Source: Mortierella sp. BCC40632
Taxonomy: Eukaryota > Mortierellomycota > Mortierellomycetes > Mortierellales > Mortierellaceae
Reading direction: 5' to 3'
DNA length: 64,000 nt
Assembly (NCBI GenBank): GCA_011634665.1
Contig: WAEK01000002.1
Coordinates: 827,001 to 891,000 of the forward strand
In this document: positions 11,953-22,548 of the stretch, piece after piece
How the letters are laid out: every line of letters begins with the position of its first letter
Position numbering within the stretch: the first letter of the stretch is position 1
Program-made: the position numbers and the translations under genes
Notes under the pieces: generated by a model
What the model was told of the DNA's origin: nothing
Database searches by the model: none
The model's input: the letters and a program-made list of their open reading frames with translations, nothing else

Positions 11953-13213
11953 CAAGAGAGACTAGGCTTTCATGCAACATACACGGTTCACTCATCCATT
12001 TTAACCTTTTCATTAACGATAATGACCAAAGATAGATAAATGGTTGCATACCAAGTACAGGGGAGAAGAGATCCCTGAATTCGAACGAAACGATGAAACT
12101 AGAAAGGTGTTACTTGAGGTCATAAGGCTGAACAACGCTCAAGACGCTGCTGCGGAGCAAACTCGGCAGGAACTCGATCAGCTTTCCATGGCCTATCGAA
12201 ATGAAGGTTGGATTTGGTTCTTCACATCGCAATATCCGCCATCTCCATTTTTTTTTCTTTTTTTGGTGTGTTGCTCTTTGTATGAAACGCACATTCCTGA
12301 TGCACCTGCACTACTATGCAATAGCCCAGAAAATACAAGAGGCACTTCAAATTCTAGGTATTACAGAGGACTCTGGAACTGAGTTGACATCGTCCCCTCC
12401 TGCTCTGATCTCGACGGACAAGGATACTCTTCAGATTCTAGATCTTCTTGCAGAACTTGCCCTTGTCCTCGGAATCGATCATACGACACTTCCGAGTTAT
12501 GTTTGTGGTCTGTCTCAACTACACATCGATGCACTGGCACGGGGGGATAGTGGGGCGATGTCTGTGCAATCAAGACCACCGTTGTCTATAGCGTCATTAC
12601 AAAAGAATCAACTCGATCATTTGGAGACTCGGGTTCATCTTGCGCGGTCTCGTCTTGAGACTCTTTTGACTTTGCGAGAAACGTGGCAATATGACCGTGA
12701 ACAATGGGGTGAAGATGCTCTTCGAGCAAGACGAAGGAGTACAGAACTCCGAAGAGTCAAGACGGCTGAGGAACAAGAACAATGGCAGCGCACGAATCAA
12801 ACAGAGCTACCCGACGCCACTTCTGTGTTCTCGAGCAACGATAACCGATCAGATCTTCATTTAGACGATATTGAGGCACGAGGCCTGACCGTGGCACAAT
12901 TGGCACTCCTGGACCAAAGAGTTCTCGACCTTGGAGACCAAATAGATGCACAGAACAAGGTCCTTGCAGCATACCAGGACATACCACCTGTAAGCATACA
13001 TCCCATGCCACTTGTGTTGCTCTGACTGAAGCAGATATTACGCCAATGGCATTAGATGTTGACTCTTTTCAAATGCCTTTTTTTTTGTATGGGTGACCCA
13101 TTCCATAGGACTACTCACTCGCTCGGTTGAAACTTCAGGAGGCAGAGATGCAATTAGATGAACTCTCTAGTCAACACGAGATGCTTCTACAGGAATTAGC
13201 TCACGATCTCTGA
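11685..13213 (+). CDS. HAUS augmin-like complex subunit 1 homologue
   Basis: Four exons (11685-11864, 12032-12206, 12325-12989, 13109-13213) encode about 374 aa. Augmin recruits gamma-tubulin to existing microtubules in the spindle. Exon 2 begins with IDKWLHTKYRGEEIPEFE, matching the conserved HAUS1 N-terminal pattern (W-L, then I-P-x-[FY]-E). The rest is predicted mostly helical/coiled coil. The end (VLAAYQDIPPDYSLARLKLQ, then EAEMQLDEL) matches the HAUS1 C-terminal signature of tyrosine, P-P/N-P and S-L-A. The N-terminal 60 residues are Ser-rich and not conserved as far as I can judge, so the start at 11685 is the least certain part. Intron 1 contains a 46-nt CT repeat. The assignment rests on motif recognition without a database search. 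Confidence 0.78.
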
Positions 13214-14640
13214 TTCAACTGAAGAGGAGAAAAAATCATGGGATCATACAAAATATTAATTGGAGTCTCTGGAATACCCAAGTGGAGCACCATCAACATT
13301 ATCTATAGAACATCACAGGATCCACGGACAGGTGCTGAGATCCAGCGGGTGTTCTTTTAAGACACTTTTTGCCTCTGATGATAGGGAAAGACATCAGCCT
13401 AGGCATATAGACCAAATTGGCCAAGAGGCGCGATAGGACATGGAGACAATTGATAAAGTCGACAATCTCTTTCGTCCGTACTCTGGTATCCTGCAATTTC
13501 TTCGTAGGCAATTACGAGCGAGACCAGCTTCTCTGTCATTCAAGCCAGCTCTGTATGGAGAGCAAGTATTTTTATTTCAGGAAATACTTTTTTTTTTTGT
13601 GACCAAGTGTTGATCTACGGACGCTTGCGACGCGATACAGTATGATGACGCAGAGGGCGGAATAAACCATTCAAAGACCTCTAAAGACAACCGCTAGCCA
13701 ACAGCTCTAATTGCCTCGCCGCTTGATTCCCATTGTATCTGCATTTCTATCCGTCCTTCCCCTCTTACTCCTCCCCGGATGGCGGTGGTAGTGCCTGAAG
13801 GATAAATTTTTAAACAATGATGGCACCTAAATTTTAGATATGGAGGACGGAGGACGGATCTCTCTTCCTCTTTCTCCCGACAGCTCTTTCAAAACTGAGA
13901 AAAGGGGGATGCCGAACTGTTCAGCGCGACCTATCCGATAGACCATTCACCCAATGGAGTTGGTAAGGAAAATATCACGCCAGTTAGTGCGGAGGAAAAA
14001 GTGCAAAGTTTTGTTTTCGAAACTTTTACCCGAGGCAAGTAGGCTCGAACTCTGGGGACCAAACACTCCCTATCCTAGAAACTTGTCTAGCTGTGGTGCT
14101 GTACTGCGGTAAGTTAAAGGCAGTACAGGGCGCAAAGTTGATTTCATATATTAGCCATTTTTTTTTTTTTTTTTTTTTTTTTGGATGTGTCTAACTACAG
14201 TACCACGGAGTTAGTACGGGAAAATATACACCAAGTTAGCACGGAGATTTTACACAGGGATAGCACGAGATTTTTTTTAAAAAAAAGAATTTTACACGGA
14301 GTTAGTGCCTGTAGAACCTTTTGGGCCTCACAGGCCCTAACCTGGGGCCCCAAGTCCCAAAATTTTCCAGACTTACACAAAGCAGCTTCTTCTATCAATG
14401 GAGACCAAAAAAGCTGTATGGCTAATATCTGAAACCAATTTTATGCCCTGTACTGTGGTTAGCTAAAGGCAGTACAGTACTCATATCCATCCAAAAAAAA
14501 CTTTGCGCTATCCCTGTGTAAAATCTCTGCACTAACTTGGTGTAGATTTTCCCGTATTAACTCTGCGGTACTAGGGCCTCATCTCCTGATCTGTCCTCTA
14601 CACCGGTTCAGCAAAAAAAATTGGCAGAGATGCAAAAGAA
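13214..14640. other. Gene-free region with a degenerate inverted-repeat element
   Basis: No coding gene is supported. From about 13954 the sequence is built of related short motifs (core TTAGYRCGG, TTTTACAC) arranged as inverted arms; see the repeat entry. A 24-nt poly-T run lies at about 14159-14182. Confidence 0.5.
13954..14573. repeat. Degenerate inverted-repeat element (MITE-like)
   Basis: About 68 bp at 14199-14267 reappears inverted at 14505-14572 with roughly 85% identity. A second inverted pair, 14126-14158 against 14418-14450, shares CAGTACAGGGC and ATATTAGCCAT. Each pair is near a short hairpin of type TGTACTGC/GCAGTACA. A third, direct partial copy of the arm lies at 13956-13996. 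The arms consist of repeated TTAGYRCGG and TTTTACAC motifs. No transposase frame lies between the arms, so this looks like a non-autonomous or decayed mobile element. The boundaries are approximate. Confidence 0.6.
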
Positions 14641-14713
14641 TGTTCCTGGCCGGGTTCGAACCGGCGGTCTTCAGTTAGTAAGACTGACGCGATAACCACT
14701 ACGCTACAAGAAC
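14641..14713 (-). tRNA. tRNA-Val (anticodon UAC by loop geometry), atypical position 37
   Basis: The minus strand folds into a cloverleaf: acceptor GTTCTTG/CAGGAAC (one G-U), D stem GCG/CGC, anticodon stem TCAGT/ACTGA with loop CTTACTA, T stem GCCGG/CCGGC with TTCGAAC. Box A (TAGCGTAGTGG) and box B (GGTTCGAACCC) are good. Loop positions 34-36 read TAC, i.e. Val. Position 37 is T, where a purine is normal, so the identity or functionality is less certain. A T-run for Pol III termination follows at about 14612-14619. Confidence 0.75.
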
Positions 14714-15133
14714 CCGGAAATTTTGAAATTGATTGCATTTTATTCTCTGTGGGCCGATTCACGTGACTCACTTTGGCCCTTCTTGCCTTTCTACGCGCAG
14801 TTTTCTATGGTAACAGCACTCCAACATCGGCATTTATTGTTGCCATGGACACTGGGTATCTTTTGATGCCTTTGGTTTAATTTTTTTTTTTTATGAAAAA
14901 AAAAAAAAAAACTGTGTGAGATTGATATGCTACTGAAGTCGGTCCAACGGTGTAGGCAGCCACAGCCACGGTCTATAGTCATAGGAGAGAGAGGAGAGGG
15001 GTTCAACTGGATAAGAGCCAGACCTGGAACCGAGCCTAAAGGAAGCGCACAAGAAAATGAACGGGAGAAAGAAAAAAAAAAAAAAGAAGGGGCGTGTTTA
15101 TTCCCCGAAAGAAGAAGATCCAGCAGAAACAGA

Positions 15134-15165
<32 letters not shown>

Positions 15166-16281
15166 CCTAAAGAAGAAGGAAGAGATAAGCAAAAGTGGTG
15201 CTTGCATATCCTGACGAAGGATGACAGTCGTTGTGTGGAGTCACTGGCCACGTCTAGTTGACATGGCTACTAGAGGATTGTCACCACCCTGTGGTGGCCT
15301 TAGATTAGCTCCTTGACTACGTAGTTATCTTAACAGAAAAGGATCGTTATAAATATAAAAAGTAAAGGTGGCGCTGCATGGCTTCAAGAGTCCCTAGGTT
15401 CCTAAAAATTCAGAGAGTATGAGTAGATATGCTGATTGGAAAAAAGCTAAAAGGTGGTGTCTGTCTGTCCGAAAAAAAAAAAAAAAAAGATGTAGGTTTA
15501 TGGTTGTAGCTGAACTTTTTTTTTTTTTTTTTTTTTTAACAGTTGCGTCGTGCATGGGGAAAGGATACGAAAATAGCTCGATTGCTCACACTCTAACTGT
15601 TTCCTGGATCACACCTTTTCTGAACATCAAGTGCAAAGAGCGAATGGCGAATGAGGAACAAAGGGGGAGGGGGGACAGAGAAAGGAGATGACTGATGGAG
15701 GAGATCCTTCCTTGGGATCCTTACTTGAAGATTTGCCCCTCCCCCCTCATCCAATTCCCAACCTCCGTCTTAATCTGGTTGATGGCCTCAATTGTTCCCT
15801 TCTCTTTTCTAAGGATTATTGCCCTAGCCATTAGCATTCTGATCTGAGGCAGCATATCACATTAAGCGCTAGTAGAGTCAACTTCACCCATCATCTTGTG
15901 ATGGGTCCAGACACATGTGGTTGTTTATGGAGATATTTAGTGTCTGTGCTCTAACGGCAACACCATGCAGTATTGTTATATTTTATAAAGTTGTGGCAAC
16001 CAAGAGAGAGAGAGAGCAAATGAAGACCCTCTTGGAGCAGATTTTCCTTGGGGTGAGAAATAAAGTTGTCTTTGGTAACATGGATATCAGCGACACGCAC
16101 ATTGAGAAGAGGACAATCGGGCTCATATAAAGACAAGAGTGGATGTACAGTACATACTGGGTGCGCATGGCAAATACCTGTTCTTTTCTTTCTGGTCAGG
16201 AGCAGTGGAGTTGGTACATGCCACTCACAGTGTGTTACACCCTGCTCGCTTCTTTTCATTAATCAAACTCCAGCAAGAGGG

Positions 16282-16312
<31 letters not shown>

Positions 16313-17723
16313 ATAAGGTCTCTTCCTCCTGACTTCGGGCAAAAGGGCAAGCAGACTCTCGACGCTCCTTCCCGGCAGAACCATTGGGCGGGCTGGAAAA
16401 GGGAGGGCGTTCTAAAGGAAAAGGAAGGGATTGAAACACATGCTGGGTTGGGGGGGGAGAGAAGGTGAGAGAAAACTCAGGCCAAAAAGCCGCCTTCCTG
16501 ATTAGGACTTGGCAGGGGTTGCCTTTTCTTTTCTTTTTGCCATTATGCGTTGGGGGAATCAGGACAGGGTATGGACTGATGCAGTTGGCTAATGGTTGGG
16601 CAGTAAGATAGGTGAGAGTGGATAGGGGTTGACCGCAGGATGAGCAAGAGCAAAAGGCATGGAAGTGGGAACGAGCTAGGATATTTGCGAGGAAAAAAAA
16701 ATGAGGACAAAAAAAAAGATAGCATAGTCAGAACAACTAAGGGGGCAAGAGGACACGGAGACGGCAAAAGGACGAGGGAGCTGCAACGAGATGGTTCCGT
16801 TCCACAGATGATTGCATACAAAGAGCAACCATAGATACCCAGACGACCCGCTTGGCGTCGCGGAGTAGGATAGTTAGGTGGGAGGGATAGGGAACCAAGT
16901 AGACCAACATGGCAGGGAGACCGTTGTCAGAGATAATACCTCTCGGATCGTGCGCGAAAGGCTCGTGGTACAAGGCGCGTGCATGGCTCGTTTGGTCAAA
17001 AAGAGCCCCCATCGCGCGCAATTGGCGCCTATGGAGCGACCAGAGCAATAGTATTAGGAATTGGGCGTGTCTCCCAGTGACTGGGTGCATATTTGACTCT
17101 GTGCCTGACTTGGCCTTGTCTAGGCCGCAAGCTTTGACCGTCCACTCGCACTGGTTACTGGTTCTACCGCCGCCAATACCCCCTGTCCTCCTCATACCGT
17201 CTTTCACGCTGCCGCTCTATAGCTGGACAGCATAGGAAAGACGCTGGTGCCCAGGGGGCGGCATCTACCAATATTCCTCTCTCCTCGCCCTGGCAGCCTC
17301 TGATGCCTCTGCTTCGGCCTCTGCCTCTGCCTCTGCCTCTGCCTTGCCCATTTCCGCCAGGCACCTGCGGCTAGTTCGCCCTCAGCCAATTCACTCTTCT
17401 CCTGCGGCTGCTTCTCTCCTCCTCCTCCTCCTCCTCCTTTTCCTCCCTTCCCCTCCCTCTCACTCTTTTTCAAGCCCTCGCTCCCTGGGACAGTGAGGAG
17501 AGGAAGAGGAGGCAAGAGCGAGAAAAAAAAAAAGACGGAGTACAGTTCAGTACTGCTGAATGGCGGCTGGTGCCGAGTATGAGACTGGCATGCTTTGACA
17601 GGTCTCGTCCCTGTTCTTCGGTTATCAGTTCTCTCTCTCGAATTTTTCTCTGTTCGTCTTTCTTCTGTACACAATTGGACATTCTCTTCCACCTCCCCAA
17701 CCACGCAACCATCCACATTCACC
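14714..17723. other. Gene-poor intergenic region
   Basis: Contains poly-A/T runs (14881-14911, 15138-15165, near 15520), a hairpin at 15886-15906, a CT tract at about 16281-16308 and a GCCTCT hexamer repeat at 17296-17346. Open frames on both strands are short or low complexity and none shows a domain. The last part is the promoter and leader of the membrane glycosyltransferase gene. Confidence 0.45.
17296..17346. repeat. GCCTCT hexanucleotide repeat
   Basis: A run of imperfect GCCTCT units lies about 380 bp upstream of the fusion gene start codon. Confidence 0.7.
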
Positions 17724-20651
17724 ATGGTTACGTCTTCAATATCCTCACAAAGAGTAACCAACTCGGTTCACTCATCCCATTCAGGACACCACCTCACCCC
17801 AAACCCCGCCAGCCCATCCTTCTCCTACACTTCTTCTATATCCCCCGCTCCAGGATCCCGGCCGTCCTCCCCGGCCTTGATAGGACCCAACACTGCTGCT
17901 CCAGTTCAAACACCACCTCAGTCACCTCTCACTTACCACCAAAAGACACTTGCAACTTCTACACCCCCCACACCTCCACCCACAACTGTCATTACCGTTG
18001 GAACTCCTACCCCTGGAGTGGGACCATCCTACTTTTCCTATGCACCTCCAGTTCCACCTGTGATCTCACTCTTTTCACTCCTTGCTCAACCGACAACAAG
18101 AATAGTTTTGTTTCTGACCGTTGTCTTCTCTGCAGTTGCCACTGGAGCCAACTTTCCCGGGCACTGTACAGCACCAACCCATGTCCTTTACTCGAAAGAG
18201 ATTTTCTCTCTCCTGGCGTCGCCTTTTGTGGTCCCAGTCACTCCAGCACTACTCGCAGGAGCCGGCATCAGCTCTGTCTCTTCGCTGGTTCTCAGCATCT
18301 CGAACATTTTCTCGCTCGCTCTTTTTGAAGAGCATCTGTCGGGAGCCTTCAGCAGCACCAGTGGATCAAGGATCTTTCGCAATCTTTTTTTCTCCACTGC
18401 CGTTATCGTAATGACCCTTCGTCAGCTCTCAGGCTTTATCTTTTCCAGAGCAGTTGGATGGCAGATGCCCATCCTCTTTTTTAATGACTCGATGTTCGAA
18501 TGTAACTTCGGTATGTATTATTCCTCAAAACGCAGTCGTTTCTCTCACACAGTAGCTCCAACATGTGAGCGAGGCAAGGAGAGGAGAGAAAAAAAATAAG
18601 CCTAAAAGGACAGAGGATGCAGGAACCTCGCTCCTCTTCATTCGTAGGATATGGATCGCACTTTCATGCTCGACACTGGTAGTCAGCCAGCCATAAGTGC
18701 AAGGAGGGCGCTATTTTTGCCTTTTTTTTTCACATCTGGTGGGCAGGGTCCTCCTATTCACCGTCTCGGCCTTTGGCTTTTTGGCCAAAGATGTGCCAAA
18801 AATATAGCTGATTCTTCAGTAACAAGAGTAACAACGAACAATAGCATCGCATGAATGGAGCCCAAAAAAGAAGACTCAGGGATAACATGGCTAATTACTT
18901 CAGCGATGACTTGAGAAGTTCTGCGCCCTGCCTCGGTAGAGCATCACTCACATGCGATGGTGGGATCAAATACCCCTAGCATATGCGCCCTTTCCTTCGA
19001 CAGAGAAAAAAGCTGATTCAGTTCCGTCTAGACTTGGCACAGCCCGATGACGACGAGAGTCTGCTAGCACGTCGCTGACTGCCCTTGCATGTTGTGGCCA
19101 CCATTTCCCACAAATGGAGGCGAATATGTGCATTGGCGTTAGGGCCTAGAGCTGAAAGACAGACTGTAGTCAGAGGTCCTTTTCTTTTCTTTCTATTTCC
19201 GTTGACACTATACTAACCAGACCGAAATCGTACTATTCTTCTATTTTGGTGTCTCAAAGGTCTTGCGCCCTATCTTTTCGCGCTTTTTATGGTACAGTTG
19301 CTCTTCAAAGAATCATCCGAGAGAACCATCTTACCCTGGGGCCTTCGCCGAACCCACGCCCAAGTTTTCCTTTGTCTCATTAACGCCATCCCAAAGACGA
19401 TCATCTGGTGGGCTGTCTGCGGAATGGTCAGTGGTCTGATCGTAGCCCTACTACTTATCAGACAACACAAAAAGGGTCGTTGGGGAGGAAAAGTCAAGTC
19501 TTCTGTGATTGAGAAGGAGCGTTGGGAGTCAGGGGTCTACGGATCCTTGATTGAAGACGATGAGGATGAGTTCTCAGATTCGAGCCTGTCCTCGTGTGAT
19601 TCTCTCGACTACAGCAGTGATAGCACTTCATCAATACCACTCTTCAAAAAAGGCCGACGACCTGGGGTTTCAAAATGGAAAAAAATCCTGAAAGCCCTGT
19701 CCATGTTCATGATTTTGGTCACCATCCTCCTTGGTTGTAACTGGTATCACACTTTCAGGACCGACGTACCGAATGATGCCCTGAACCAGAAAATTGACCC
19801 CCAGTCTTCCTATCTGCTGACACTCATACTCATGACAGCGCCTCGACGAAACGGCGCTGTCTATATCAAGGAGACTCTGAACTCGTACCTGGAAAACTTT
19901 CCGGATGAGGAGGCTGATGAATTATACTCCAGGATCCAGATCGTTGTCTACACCCATTTTACGGACTTTGCAGGATACGACGAAGCAAAGGCATACTTTG
20001 ATACCATACCGAAAGCACGAAAATACGTTCGATGGGTTCGTGAAGAAGGCACGGAGATGAGCCAACGAAAACATCTTGTGAGTGCCATCCGAAAAATCGG
20101 AACAGAGGAAGACTCGGCCTACTTGGGAATCATGGAGGACGACTTTCCATTCTGCAAAGGTGGATGGCAGGAGATGTTGAACACCATCTATGAGGCTAAC
20201 CAACGAGTGAAAGAACACTGTGGCGTCTTTGTCGGAACGGGCGGCAGTGGTCTGATCTTTAAACGAGCAATGGCATTGACGGCATCGTTCATCCTTGAGA
20301 ATGATGTGATGATGGCAGCAAGGGGGTTGAGAGTTCCACCACCTGACATTTCCCTCCAGGACTGTATGTTGGGTCAGCACGATTACTGCTCGACTTGTGC
20401 TGGGACCATGGTCACAAGCCGAACGCTTTTGCAGAAACATCTCGGATATAACTCATCGACGAGCGGTGACGGATACGACAAGAATCAGTTCCAGTGCGGC
20501 TGGAGACACCCCTTTGTAAGTAATCTGACCAGGAAAAAAAAAAAAAAAAAGGTACCATGTAACCATATTCAGCATACGAACCTAACAATAATATTTCTTT
20601 TTCCCAAATGCTCTCTATTAGAACGGCTTGCCAAATGTACATACTTTGTAA
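17724..20651 (+). CDS. Rhomboid-like (UBAC2-type) membrane domain fused to a glycosyltransferase domain (PGAP4/GT54-like)
   Basis: Three exons (17724-18510, 19260-20515, 20622-20651) encode about 690 aa. Residues 1-110 are Ser/Pro/Thr-rich. Residues 112-332 hold several hydrophobic segments with a UBAC2-like rhomboid pattern (FEEHLSGAF...GSRIFRNLFF; FGLAPYLFALF; VCGMVSGLIV). A 70-residue acidic/serine linker follows. A single TM (about 406-428) then leads into a lumenal-type glycosyltransferase domain (LTLILMTAPRRNGAVYIKET) with an EDD metal-binding motif at about 555-557. Intron 1 is 749 bp with a TACTAAC branch site. The last two rhomboid-like segments and the GT domain lie in one uninterrupted exon, so the fusion is not an artefact of joining two genes across an intron. 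The alternative is a GT family that simply has extra N-terminal TMs. The substrate is unknown; GPI-glycan or N-glycan modification is only suggested by the family resemblance. Confidence 0.7.
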
Positions 20652-20938
20652 TCTCTCCCCACACACACTCACCCTTTCCCTTCAGCCATGGGGTCATTTC
20701 CCTGAAGTATCTTCCATTGCTCCCTCTTTTTTTTTTACTAGTTCATTTTTTTTGGTTTTTTTAATCCCTATATCCCTATCTCTTGGTGCCCCGACAGGAT
20801 TTTTTTGTCCCATTTCCCATTTCACGGCATCATCATTTTTACATTCTTAGAGTGCCCACTGTCTGTTTTATTATTTCTTCTTCCCTGAATCCACAACCAC
20901 ACCCTCCCTTTTACTTGCCCATTCCATCACACACATAT

Positions 20939-20984
<46 letters not shown>

Positions 20985-21550
20985 CCTACTAGTTTGTTCT
21001 ACTATTACTTATCATTAATAGCATCATAGACATACTTTGTATCCTTCGAACATGGCTCCGGAAGGATTTCCGTATGCTAGAAATGACGAAGGCTGTATCA
21101 TAATACAACTTTTCTTTAAGAAAGAAAGAAACTTTTGATTGCTCTTTTATTGTCTGGCACCGATAACCTGTTGAGGAAAAGAAAAGATAGCAACATGCAC
21201 TCCCCCTCCTCTTCTCACTCATCAAATCCGAAGCTAGGATGCCTACCATCAGTTGGGCGAAGCACCTTTACTCGATTTTTTACGCGTCCCAGTTCTTTGC
21301 TGTGGTGTCACAGACAAAAATGGTTTCTAACCCGCAAGCACAGGAACCTCTCTTGTTCTGTTGTTGTTGTTGTTGGCCATTTTTTTTTCTTTTGTTTATT
21401 GTTGATGTTTTAAGCCCGATCCAGGGCGGACGTGTGCATATTCTCCTTGAATCTTAGAATAGAACAGTTGAGGAGGGGGGAGGGGTGAACCGGTGAGCCC
21501 GTCAATGACCTTGTAGTCGAGAAAGGGTAGGGAGGTGAGGAGGAAGGCGT
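20652..21550. other. Intergenic region with CT microsatellite
   Basis: Pyrimidine-rich DNA downstream of the fusion gene, with a (CT)n tract at 20940-20978 and the near-palindrome TTTCTTTAAGAAAG near 21114. No gene was recognised. Confidence 0.45.
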
Positions 21551-22001
21551 TCAACGATCTTCTACACATGATAAAATGTTCTTGTTGCATTTCTCGCTAC
21601 AACATTCATAGTCTTGATAGCACTTTCCTGATAAATAGACACACCCTCCTGATTGCTTCATCGTCCTAATTGAGCGGCAACAAAAAGTGTGAACAAGAGT
21701 CTTCAGAATATGCCTCGACCTTTCTTTGAATGACTGAAGGAGTATGTACTTTTTCTGAGGAGGAGAAGGAGGTAGGGAGGGGGGAGAGGGATCATTCTTA
21801 CTCGCTTCTGTCTCGTTCCTGTCCAATATCCAGTTGAAGTGTGTCCGAGAAAGAAAGGGGCGAGGATGGGGCGCCATCGTTTGGCTGCATCTGTCCCTTT
21901 GTCTCAAGGTTGAGCTCAATACCGAGAGGGGCAGGGAGCGCGGTCACAATGATCGCTCCGAGAAGGAGCGTCAGTGTGATGCACGAGCCAGGTCGAACCA
22001 T
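21551..22001 (-). CDS. Small secreted cysteine-rich protein with a cystine-knot-type spacing
   Basis: Two exons (22001-21802, 21665-21551) encode about 104 aa. The N-terminus is a clear signal peptide (MVRPGSC then hydrophobic ITLTLLLGAIIVTALPA, cleavage likely near residues 21-26). A 45-residue Cys-free propeptide-like stretch follows. Residues 75-100 carry six cysteines spaced C-x6-C-x5-C-C-x3-C-x6-C, within the general inhibitor-cystine-knot consensus. The intron (21666-21801) has normal GT/AG and phase 2, and separates the leader from the cysteine module, a common arrangement for such peptides. Function is unknown; secreted fungal knottins can act in defence, protease inhibition or signalling, and I assign none. 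No homologue was recognised by eye. Confidence 0.68.
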
Positions 22002-22548
22002 TAGCGGTTTTTTTATGTATGCTGTTATCTTCTGGAGAGGAGAGGGTTTGGAGTAAGAAAAAAGGGTCCCAGTTACAGAAAAAGTCTGTCAAATTGGAGC
22101 CGAGTGCCAATAATAGCGTAGAGGCGACAGTGGAGTGGAATGAGAAGGGATGAAATGCAAAAAGTGGAAGGGATGGAAGAGAAGAATACTTGCGTCTGTT
22201 TTTGTTGCAAAGAGGATGAAGGTATCGGGAGGAGTGCTAAAAATGACCTGTTCTCTGGGAGGAATGACAATAGGACATCGACATTCTTCATTCAAATTCC
22301 TACCTGCCCAGAAGGAAGTAGGGGAGGAGGGAAGCGGGCCAGATTACGCCTTTGTTGATCTTGATGACCCAGGGGCGAACCAAGAAGCAAAGAGAAAAAA
22401 AATAATAGAGCGTGAATCCAGCTCAAACGGCATGTTTAAAAAAGTTCAGTTCTACTGGGCCCCCATGCAGGGATTCTTTTCCCCTGTGTATTAGATAGCG
22501 TAGACTGACCCCTATCTGGCTGACAGTGCTCTTCCTATCCACTCGGGA
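22002..22548. other. Intergenic region between the cysteine-rich peptide and NADH dehydrogenase genes
   Basis: Holds the presumed promoter of the cysteine-rich peptide gene (minus strand) and the 3' flank of the NADH dehydrogenase gene. No further gene is supported. Confidence 0.45.

Noticed and set aside
14035..14062. A possible second tRNA fragment (AGGCTCGAACTC)
   Set aside because: Only a T-arm-like stretch is visible; no acceptor or anticodon stem can be formed.
19289..20764. Separate glycosyltransferase gene starting at Met 19289
   Set aside because: That Met lies inside a transmembrane segment of the rhomboid-like part and the upstream exon joins in the correct phase with a good branch site and acceptor.
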